NCBI GenBank assembly: GCA_038323615.1
Contig: JBBQHC010000001.1
Location: 1 to 64,000, forward strand
Direction: 5' to 3'
Source of the DNA: JBBKXP01 sp038323615
Lineage (GTDB): Bacteria; Pseudomonadota; Alphaproteobacteria; Rhodobacterales; Rhodobacteraceae
Length of the DNA stretch: 64,000 bases
Shown here: piece after piece, positions 53,105-59,995 of the stretch
How positions within the stretch are numbered: position 1 is the stretch's first letter
How the letters are laid out: the number at the start of each line of letters is the position of its first letter
The notes under the pieces: generated by a model
Told to the model about the DNA's origin: nothing
Databases searched by the model: none
Seen by the model: only the letters and a program-made list of their open reading frames with translations
Program-made: the position numbers and the translations under genes

Positions 53105-53185
53105 TCAGAACACCGGCGACAGCAAAAAGGTTGCCAGCGACAGGCCCCCCATCAGGAACAGGAAAGCGTGGGGAAAATAAGACAT
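53105..53185 (-). CDS. 26-residue predicted membrane peptide
   Basis: Small frame of 26 codons: SYFPHAFLFLMGGLSLATFL with LSPVF at the end makes a single hydrophobic helix. GGAG lies six bases before the ATG at 53185, the best sign that it is translated. It stands convergent to the esterase gene, three bases past its stop. A longer frame upstream exists but its codons look like the GC-rich non-coding patch. A role as a small membrane protein is inference. Confidence 0.45.
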   Translation of the reverse strand: MSYFPHAFLFLMGGLSLATFLLSPVF

Positions 53186-53438
53186 CGGTGGCTCCATCGG
53201 GGTGGCTGACGGAGGTGATACGGCGGCGGCGGGGGTTTCCGTCGGTAGGGTTGCCCCAACCAAACCGCGCTCGTACCGAAGGGCCGAACGCACGCCGCGC
53301 GAGCGGCGGGCCGGGGGCGGCACGGACAAGCGATGCGGGTGATGGAAAGCGCCGCGCCCGAACCGAGGGGAGGGCGAGAAGCGCCCGCCCCGTGGGGGCG
53401 GTTCGGGCGCTGCGCAAACGGAGTTTGCGCATGACCAT
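53186..53438. other. GC-rich, strongly structured non-coding stretch
   Basis: About 250 bases with very high G+C and no believable gene. It ends in two strong hairpins (53354-53431) just beyond the stop codon of the DUF2971 gene. It separates GC-rich core genes from the AT-rich DUF2971 gene. Confidence 0.5.
53354..53431. repeat. tandem hairpins next to the DUF2971 gene
   Basis: Hairpin one has 11-bp arms GCGCCCGAACC (53354-53364) and GGTTCGGGCGC (53400-53410), with an inner stem GGGGAGGGCG/CGCCCGCCCC (9 of 10 pairs) and a 5-base loop. Hairpin two has 9-bp perfect arms TGCGCAAAC and GTTTGCGCA with a 3-base loop (53411-53431). They may terminate the DUF2971 transcript or mark an insertion junction. 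Confidence 0.65.
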
Positions 53439-54329
53439 TCACTTTATAAGATGAACTTTACGAGCTAATTCGAATGAGTCTGAAGATACAAAGCAATCAA
53501 ATAGTTGTATCTTATCTTTGCAAATTTCTTCGACTCTCTTTTTGGTTTCCAGACTTGCTTTTACGCCAAAGAAAATAGATTTTGGAATCAGACAAGGAAT
53601 TTTGACGTATCCGGGCGGCATGTCAGAGCTATCGAAAACGCGCCATTCTTTCTCATATTTCCATTGGTCACTCTTTGTCAAAAACATCGCCTCAAATACT
53701 TTCATCTCTTTATTTTTAATCTCTTTCGGGTGCATATTTCGACCTGTGAAGCCACGGAGAGTAATCGTCGTCACCTTTGGCCTAAGATTCTGATACGTCA
53801 CGCTTAAAGGAACATGATCGGAAGATTGAAATTGATTCTCTACTAAAGAGTATTCGATGCAAACCCCGCAATGACCCGCACTGTAGTGCGCCCACATAGG
53901 TATATTTTGACCACTTTCCGAAAAGCAGGCAACTCGAGACTTTCTTGGAAGATCTATGAAGACTTTCTCTGAAACTTTTAGTTCAAGTTTCGCCGCATAA
54001 ACACTCGGTCGTAGCATTCTCGTTTCAGCTTTAAATTGACCCTTCGTAATTGGACGGCCGACCAATCTCTGATATCGTTCTCGCGTTATCATCGGCTTTC
54101 GACCGTGGGAACGCTTGAGGTCTTTTACAACCCCACTCAGTTCTGATGCTTCATAAATGGGACAGAAGTCGAACGGGTCATTCAAATCAGAAGCACCAGC
54201 AAGGTATATTTTCCGAAAATTTACCGCCTGAGAAAGTTCTTCAAGAAAGTAATCTGTACTTGCTGAGCGATATCGAAAAAGAGACTTTGGAAATTCCTTA
54301 ACATCGTCTTCTAATTGTACTTTTTCCAT
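53439..54329 (-). CDS. DUF2971 protein, AT-rich, likely acquired
   Basis: 296-residue DUF2971 protein. Matching stretches are KSLFRYRSASTDYFLEELSQ, LAGASDLNDPFDF (the conserved NDPFD), VACFSESGQNIPMWAHYSAG, GVCIEYS and KYEKEWRVF. The domain has no established reaction. Base composition is clearly lower in G+C than its neighbours, by eye near 40 percent, with A/T-ending codons, so it was probably acquired recently. It has no partner gene; structured DNA lies at its 3' side and lepA at its 5' side. The ribosome-binding site is weak (GAAGCTAG before ATG). Confidence 0.85.
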   Translation of the reverse strand: MEKVQLEDDVKEFPKSLFRYRSASTDYFLEELSQAVNFRKIYLAGASDLNDPFDFCPIYEASELSGVVKDLKRSHGRKPMITRERYQRLVGRPITKGQFKAETRMLRPSVYAAKLELKVSEKVFIDLPRKSRVACFSESGQNIPMWAHYSAGHCGVCIEYSLVENQFQSSDHVPLSVTYQNLRPKVTTITLRGFTGRNMHPKEIKNKEMKVFEAMFLTKSDQWKYEKEWRVFDSSDMPPGYVKIPCLIPKSIFFGVKASLETKKRVEEICKDKIQLFDCFVSSDSFELARKVHLIK

Positions 54330-54421
54330 CTAGCTTCAACGCATCCAAGCGCCCCCCTTACCGCGCAACCCCCCGATTGGCTTGCGCCATTCGCTTTCGC
54401 CCACCGTCCTTCATCCGCGCC

Positions 54422-54449
54422 GAAAACGGACAGCTAGCTGTCCATTTTC
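54422..54449 (-). terminator. terminator of lepA overlapping its stop codon
   Basis: Stem GAAAATGGACAG/CTGTCCGTTTTC with one mismatch and a 4-base loop CTAG; the lepA stop TAG is in the loop. The T-run GTTTTC follows on the minus strand. The inner 16 bases form a perfect palindrome. Confidence 0.75.
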
Positions 54450-56233
54450 AGTGCGCTGATAAACGCCTCTTGAGGTATATTCACCGACCCGAACTGCCGC
54501 ATCTTCTTTTTCCCCGCCTTCTGCTTGTCCAGCAACTTGCGTTTCCGCGTCGCATCCCCCCCATAGCATTTGGCCGTCACGTCCTTGCGCAGCGCCGACA
54601 GGGTCTCGCGGGCGATGACTTTGCCGCCGATGGCCGCCTGAATCGGGATCTTGAACATATGCCGGGGGATCAGGTCTTTGAGTTTTTCCACCATTGCGCG
54701 GCCCCGCGCCTCGGCCCTATCCCGATGGACCATCATCGACAGGGCGTCGACGGGTTCGTCGTTGACCAGCACGGACATCTTGACAAGGGCATCCTCTTGA
54801 TAGCCCGACAGCGCGTAGTCAAAGGACGCATAGCCTTTGGTCACGCTTTTCAGCCTGTCGTAGAAATCAAAGACGACTTCGTTCAGCGGCAGGTCATAGA
54901 CCACCATCGCCCGTGGCCCGGCATAGGTCAGGTCAATCTGCACGCCGCGGCGGTCCTGACACAGCTTCAGCACGTCGCCAAGGTAGTCGTCGGGGACAAG
55001 GATGGTCGCCTTGATCCGCGGCTCCTCGATATGGTCGACCAGCGTCAGGTCGGGCATATCGGCGGGGTTGTGCAATTCGCGCATCGTGCCGTCGCGCATG
55101 AACATGTGATAGACGACCGAGGGGGCGGTGGTGATCAGGTCGATGTCATATTCCCGCTCGATCCGGTCGCGGATCACTTCGAGGTGGAGCAGGCCGAGGA
55201 AGCCGCAGCGGAACCCGAAGCCGAGGGCGGCGGAGGTTTCCATTTCCGACGAAAACGACGCGTCGTTCAGCGCCAGTTTGTCGATGGCATCGCGCAGGTC
55301 TTCGAACAGCGAGGAATCGACGGGGAACAACCCGCAAAACACCACGGGCTGCGCCGGTTTGAAGCCGGGGAGCGCCTGTGTGGTGCCCTTTTTCTCGGTC
55401 GTGATGGTGTCGCCGACGCGGGTGTCGCGGACCTGCTTGATCTGGGCGGTGATGAACCCGATCTCGCCGGGGCCGAGGGTATCGACCGGCAGCATCCCCG
55501 GTTTGAACACGCCGATCCGGTCAATCTGATGCACCGAGCCGTTCTGCATGAACATGACCCGGTCGTTCTTTTTCATCTGCCCATCGACGATCCGCACCAG
55601 CACGACGACGCCAAGGTAGCTGTCGTACCACGAGTCGACCAGCATCGCCTTGAGGGGTGCGTTGATGTCGCCCTTGGGCGCGGGGAGGCGATGCACGATG
55701 GCTTCCAGCGTTTCGCGGATGCCGACGCCGGTCTTGGCGCTGACCCGGATCGCCTCGGAGGCGTCGAGCCCAATGACGTCCTCGATCTGGTGCGCAACGG
55801 CGTCGCAGTCAGAGGCGGGCAGGTCGATCTTGTTCAGGATCGGGACGATTTCATGCCCGGCGTCCAGCGCGTGATAAACGTTGGCGAGGGTCTGCGCCTC
55901 GACCCCTTGCGAGGAGTCCACCACCAGCAGCGACCCCTCGACCGCGCGCATCGACCGCGACACCTCGTAGGCGAAATCGACGTGGCCGGGGGTGTCGATC
56001 AGGTTCAGAACATACATTTCGCCGTTCTGCGCCTTGTAGTCGATCCGCACGGTCTGCGCCTTGATGGTGATGCCGCGTTCGCGCTCGATATCCATCGAGT
56101 CGAGCATCTGCGCCTTCATGTCGCGGTCCTTGACCGTGCCGGTTTCTTGAATCAACCGGTCGGCAAGGGTCGATTTGCCGTGGTCGATATGCGCCACGAT
56201 TGAAAAGTTGCGGATGTGGGCAAGGTCGGTCAT
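54434..56233 (-). CDS. lepA: elongation factor 4 (LepA)
   Basis: 599-residue translational GTPase that acts on ribosomes. G1 is IVAHIDHGKSTLADRL, G3 VLNLIDTPGHVDFAYEVSR, G4 PILNKIDLPASD, then SAKTGVGI as G5. The LepA-specific C-terminal domain is present: LNEVVFDFYDRLKSVTKGYA and QFGSVNIPQEAFISALKM at the end. The ATG at 56233 starts the conserved TDLAHIRNFSIVAHIDHGKS; the frame extends further upstream without homology. It ends in its own terminator. Confidence 0.97.
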   Translation of the reverse strand: MTDLAHIRNFSIVAHIDHGKSTLADRLIQETGTVKDRDMKAQMLDSMDIERERGITIKAQTVRIDYKAQNGEMYVLNLIDTPGHVDFAYEVSRSMRAVEGSLLVVDSSQGVEAQTLANVYHALDAGHEIVPILNKIDLPASDCDAVAHQIEDVIGLDASEAIRVSAKTGVGIRETLEAIVHRLPAPKGDINAPLKAMLVDSWYDSYLGVVVLVRIVDGQMKKNDRVMFMQNGSVHQIDRIGVFKPGMLPVDTLGPGEIGFITAQIKQVRDTRVGDTITTEKKGTTQALPGFKPAQPVVFCGLFPVDSSLFEDLRDAIDKLALNDASFSSEMETSAALGFGFRCGFLGLLHLEVIRDRIEREYDIDLITTAPSVVYHMFMRDGTMRELHNPADMPDLTLVDHIEEPRIKATILVPDDYLGDVLKLCQDRRGVQIDLTYAGPRAMVVYDLPLNEVVFDFYDRLKSVTKGYASFDYALSGYQEDALVKMSVLVNDEPVDALSMMVHRDRAEARGRAMVEKLKDLIPRHMFKIPIQAAIGGKVIARETLSALRKDVTAKCYGGDATRKRKLLDKQKAGKKKMRQFGSVNIPQEAFISALKMDS

Positions 56234-56318
56234 GGGGGCGCTTTCGGGGCGGGGATCAGAGGCTTGCAATGGCGGGAAACCGGGGTTTTTGCAAGGGGGA
56301 TGGGGGCCTTCCCTGCCC

Positions 56319-57885
56319 TTAGCGGTTGGCAATCCCCACGGACAGCGGCCCCAGATCAACGGGGACGGGGCTGTAGAACAGATCACGTGGATCAGCGTCG
56401 CTGACCGTGGGACAAATCCGCTGAATTTCGATCTCAGACAGCAGGTTCTTGTAAGAGTCAAAGCCGTCGATCGGTTCGGCGCAATCCTCCGTCGTGCCTG
56501 TCACCTCGCAGCGCAGGGCAATCAAGCGCGAGAGGCGGGCAATCGGGCAAATTACGTCGGCCTGCATCTGCGCGTCTCCCATAGGAAGGTCGGAAGCAGT
56601 TGTTTCGACGCCATGCAATTTGGTGAGGTCGCGGTAGAGGCCCATTTTGATTTGCAGGAAGAAGGACATCGTACTGAAGGAATGGCCACTGTAGTAGATG
56701 GCGTTTTCGAAATAGGGGTCAAGTTCCGCAGCTTCGCCGGGCGCACCCTGCGGATTAAGGGCGTAGGTTACTGCTTTCCACGCTTCCTGGTTAAACGGTT
56801 CGACCACGACCACACGACTCAACAGCAGACGATACCGGTCGTCAAACATCTGCGTATAGGCGGTGATCGGCGGGTAATCATGCGTCAGCACAAGGATAAG
56901 GTCCGGGTTAAAGGGATCGTGGGGCAGTCGCGCTTCGGCATCCGCCTGAAGTCGCGCATCGAGCGCGGTCAGAATTTCGCCGGTTTGCGGACCCAGCCCG
57001 AGGGCGCGGGTTGCCCGATAGGCCATGCGGTAATCCAGCACATCGGGGTCCGACAGATAGGCAGCAAGCAGCGCCCGGTCTTCGTCCGACTTTCGCCGCA
57101 GGGCCCGGTCGCGGCGGGCGTCGTCGAGGGCGGGATGATTGCTCGAGTCCAGGATCAGGTCAACAAAGGCGAGGTCTGTTGAAATATCCAGAAAGCGATT
57201 CATGTTTTCGGCGGTGCAGATATCGGGAGTATAATTGCACAAAGCCGGGGATCTGTTCGGCATAGGTGCGGCAGATGGTACGTATCATCGGTTTCCCACC
57301 ACCGCCCCATTGGGGCATCGCGAGATTCAGCGCCCGTGCGAGAGATTCGTGGTTCGGATTTCGGGCCATCACATGGTCCAGAACTGCAAAATACGCGTCG
57401 TTGGACAGCGTTTTCGTCGCGAATTGCAGACCAAAGATCGCATCGCTGGCGGGAATGAAATCGGGCGCGGTTGCATAGGCTGACAGGGCAAGGGTCATCG
57501 CGTCATCCACCGTCTGATGAAACGTCGACATCGCCAGAGGATGGGTTTGCCTGACAGACCCCGTTCCGCGGACCATCCAGGCGGCGCGTGTCATCTGGCT
57601 GGCCCGGATTGTCTGGGCATAAGGCGAGGCCGGATAGGCCGCGAGCCAGTCGCCGACAAAGTCCACCACGTCGGGATGGGACACATTCAGGATCGCGACG
57701 ATGGCCCGCAGATCGTCAGGGCTCAGGCTGCCGGTCAGGGCCTGAGCCTGCGCTTGGGCCATTGCGGCCTCGGCCCCGTCGATATCATGGCGATAGGCCA
57801 TTTCGCGCAGTGCAATGGGGTCGATTGCGGCGCGGGCGGGCACGGCGATGAGGCACAGCACTGCAAAAATGAGAAATGTACGCAT
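56319..57885 (-). pseudogene. frameshifted gene for a secreted protein of unknown function
   Basis: Two frames of one gene. The 5' part (57885 to about 57240) encodes a signal peptide (RTFLIFAVLCLIAVPARA) and a helical-repeat-like region (AIVAILNVSHPDVVDFVGDW). The 3' part (about 57240 to 56319) continues as NYTPDICTAENMNRFLDIST through AVTYALNPQGAP to the end. The shift lies at the GGCTTTGTGCAAT stretch (about 57239-57251 of the plus strand): removing one G joins CRTYAEQIPGF to CNYTPDIC smoothly. Together they would give about 521 residues. A sequencing error is the other explanation. No family was recognised; tetratrico-like helical repeats are possible. Confidence 0.72.
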
Positions 57886-57944
57886 CACGGCCCCTCTGGT
57901 GAACATTCCAGCCAAGGTTGACCATCAATCGGGGCAGCGGTGCG

Positions 57945-58215
57945 GCAGTTCCAAGACCATTTTTTCCAGATCCCCCACCAAGCGGCGCGGCGGACCACCC
58001 ATTGAGTCGCTGTGTCGAGAAATTGCCCCGCGATTAAGGCGAAACCGATCCGCAAGACTGTCGCGGCGATGATCCCGATGATGATGGCGCGGGTCCGTTG
58101 CGCGGTAGGTAGGCAGGCCGGCGGCGACAAGGCCGATCATGCCGGCATTATCGCCCGTCCGCGTCAGGTCGATCAGCACGACGCTGAGAAAGCGGGGCAA
58201 ACTTTTACCGAACAT
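57945..58215 (-). pseudogene. remnant of a TerC-family membrane protein gene
   Basis: The 5' frame has RFLSVVLIDLTRTGDNAGMI and GLVAAGLPT, where LIDL..GDNA is the TerC hallmark. After a tandem copy of four bases (TACCTACC, near 58108-58117) the sense continues in another frame as AQRTRAIIIGIIAATVLRIG and FALIAGQFLDTATQ. Removing one TACC restores a single frame. Past that the similarity fades (WWGIWKKWSW) and the C-terminal half of the family is missing. Decayed copy without function. Confidence 0.75.
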
Positions 58216-58406
58216 AGGATATTGCACCAGATTGCAGTCGCCGGGCCAAGGGCTGCGGTGCGACCTGTGTCCGCAGCAGCGCGTCCGCTAGCACCCCACG
58301 ATTTCGGCATTTGCATCGTGGCCCGACTGACGGCATAATCACCCCCAAGGGTAGCAGGCGGACGACATCGGAAAATCCGGGCGCCGCGACGGTTGGGACA
58401 GGCTTC
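58216..58406. other. intergenic stretch without a gene
   Basis: About 190 bases between the TerC remnant and the lipoprotein gene. No open frame with a recognisable product; it should hold the lipoprotein promoter. Nothing else seen. Confidence 0.3.
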
Positions 58407-58733
58407 ATGCGTGTTATTATTTATTATCTGGCCATTCTGGCCCTATCGGCTTGTAGCAGCGGGTCAGGTCCGCGCGGGGGCAATGTCAGCGGGCCAATCG
58501 CCAGCGCCTGTTTGGACGGCGGACGCAGTGGCGCAAACCGGGGTTTGTGTTCCTGCATCCAGCAGGCCGCCAACCAATCCCTCAGCAATGCCGATCAGGC
58601 CCGCGCCGTTCGGTTCTTTGACGATCCGCAATCGGCGCAGGACGTGCGGCAGTCCGACAACCCGCGCGACAAGGCGTTCTGGCAACGCTACAAAGCCTTT
58701 AGCACGACGGCAGAGGCAATGTGCCGGGCCTAG
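58407..58733 (+). CDS. small lipoprotein, arginine/cysteine-containing
   Basis: 108 residues. The lipobox is clear: VIIYYLAILALSACSSGSGP, with Cys at residue 16 as the lipidated residue. The mature part has three more Cys (SACLDGG, GLCSCIQQ) and a helical stretch NADQARAVRFFDDPQSAQDV, ending in a Cys (AEAMCRA). Small envelope proteins of this kind occur in many members of the family; the role is unknown. GGGACAGG precedes the ATG at 58407. It overlaps the end of the next gene, on the other strand, by four bases. Confidence 0.8.
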   Translation: MRVIIYYLAILALSACSSGSGPRGGNVSGPIASACLDGGRSGANRGLCSCIQQAANQSLSNADQARAVRFFDDPQSAQDVRQSDNPRDKAFWQRYKAFSTTAEAMCRA

Positions 58734-59155
58734 CGCAGCACGCCCCGCGCCGTCATCGCCCGCGCGTAAATCCACAGGCCAATGGTTACGACATAGATCG
58801 CGGCGGTAAAGATCAGCGCGCCCGGCCCGCTCAGTTCGGCCATCGACCCGTCTGACACGCCAAAGGTATAGACCGAGGTGACAACGATCCCGGCGATGGA
58901 CAGACCGAAGGCTGCCCCCGCCCAGCGCCTGCGCGCCAGCAGCAGGACCGACCCGAGCAGGGCGAACCAGACGCCCACGGCCCAGGCCGCGACGGCCCAA
59001 GCCGGATATCCGTAGAAATAATCGAGCTGTTCAGGCGTGAAGGCCGACATGTACCAGTCGGCACGGGTTTGCGTCATGGTGTAGTCCAACGCGCCGCCGG
59101 CATTCCAGACCAGCGACAGGACTCCGATGACCCAAAGGTGCCAAGGTGATTTCAT
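58730..59155 (-). CDS. four-helix membrane protein of unknown function
   Basis: 141 residues with four membrane helices: PWHLWVIGVLSLVWNAGGAL, WAVAAWAVGVWFALLGSVLL, GAAFGLSIAGIVVTSVYTFG and FTAAIYVVTIGLWIYARAM. A loop with WYMSAFTPEQLDYFYGYP lies outside the first pair. The pattern is found in many proteobacterial hypothetical proteins (often named as sugar-transporter-like), without known function. GGGGGGCGAA precedes the ATG at 59155. Converges on the lipoprotein gene with a four-base overlap. Confidence 0.82.
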   Translation of the reverse strand: MKSPWHLWVIGVLSLVWNAGGALDYTMTQTRADWYMSAFTPEQLDYFYGYPAWAVAAWAVGVWFALLGSVLLLARRRWAGAAFGLSIAGIVVTSVYTFGVSDGSMAELSGPGALIFTAAIYVVTIGLWIYARAMTARGVLR

Positions 59156-59452
59156 TTCGCCCCCCATTGTCAGCGCCGAGACTAGCAAACGATGGCGGGC
59201 CTGTCATCGGGGCCGTCAGTCGGGCTTGGCGGGGAGGTCTGCCGCGCCCGCGCCCGGGTTTTCGAACACCGGCGTGACCGAGATCGTTTCGCTGGCCGTA
59301 AAGGACGCTGTCGGCTCCATGAAAATGGCGCAATCCCCCTCGGCGCGGGCGGCGGTGGCGGGCAAAAACGTAATTGCGATAGCAATGCGGGCGCCCGATC
59401 AGGAAAGCTGCAGGCCGCCGCAGGGGGACGGGTCGAGTCCCAACTTACCTGT
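59156..59452. other. intergenic stretch, possible broken small secreted protein
   Basis: About 300 bases without a sure gene. On the minus strand, 59388 to 59218 encodes a plausible secreted peptide: RIAIAITFLPATAARA like a signal, then EGDCAIFMEPTASFTASETI and a TGA. But no ATG, GTG or TTG precedes it in frame and a TGA stands just upstream, so it looks like a decayed gene or a start lost by mutation. Confidence 0.3.
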
Positions 59453-59487
59453 GAAAAAGCCCGGTAGCTTGCGCCACCGGGCCTTTC
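59453..59487 (-). terminator. rpmB terminator
   Basis: Hairpin AAGGCCCGGTGGC/GCTACCGGGCTTTTTC on the minus strand, 20 bases after the rpmB stop codon, followed by TTTTTC. A classic intrinsic terminator. Confidence 0.85.
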
Positions 59488-59506
59488 CGAAAGACTGTGC
59501 GTCGCC

Positions 59507-59797
59507 TTAGGCGGCGGCTTTGGCCAGCTTTGCCAGCTCTTTCTTGACCTTCAGCGCGTCGTCTGACAACTCGACATCCTTGGCTTTGGCGAGGTAAGCG
59601 TCGAGGCCGCCCCGATGATCGACCGACCGCAGGGCGTGGTTCGAGATGCGGAACTTGAACGATTTGCCAAGCGCGTCCGACATCAGCGTCACGTCCTGCA
59701 GGTTGGGCAGGAACCGACGGCGCGTGCGGTTCTTGGCGTGGCTTACGTTGTTGCCCGACATCGGGCCTTTTCCGGTCAGATCGCAGCGGCGCGACAT
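59507..59797 (-). CDS. rpmB: 50S ribosomal protein L28
   Basis: 96-residue alphaproteobacterial L28. It starts SRRCDLTGKGPMSGNNVSHA, continues NRTRRRFLPNLQDVTL and ends in a Lys/Ala-rich tail. It binds 23S rRNA in the large subunit. The ATG at 59797 is preceded by AAAGGAA; an upstream in-frame start adds an unrelated stretch. A strong terminator follows. Confidence 0.97.
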   Translation of the reverse strand: MSRRCDLTGKGPMSGNNVSHAKNRTRRRFLPNLQDVTLMSDALGKSFKFRISNHALRSVDHRGGLDAYLAKAKDVELSDDALKVKKELAKLAKAAA

Positions 59798-59995
59798 GGC
59801 GTATTCCTTTGGTTCTGGATGCCCGGCCCGGTGTGGCGGCATCCCGTTCAAAACAAGATGACCCTGCCGGGGGCAAGGCCATGAATTCGGTTAGCGTCGG
59901 ATAGGCGGATTCCGGGGGGGCGTCAAGGTGGATTTGGCGTTTGGGTCGGGTGACGGAATCTGAGTGTCTGGGACCAGTAGAAGCGGCAAGGACCG
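59798..59995. other. intergenic stretch before rpmB
   Basis: About 200 bases between the helicase gene's 3' end and rpmB's start. It should carry the rpmB promoter on the minus strand. No element recognised. Confidence 0.3.

Noticed and set aside
53439..54329. DUF2971 gene as toxin or transposon gene
   Set aside because: No antitoxin partner, no transposase motif and no terminal repeats were found; kept as an acquired gene of unknown role.
54377..56203. Open frame of 608 codons on the plus strand
   Set aside because: Antisense to lepA, whose protein is certain.
57160..57263. Two separate overlapping genes at 56319-57263 and 57160-57885
   Set aside because: The overlap tails look unlike protein, and one single-base change joins both into one smooth frame.
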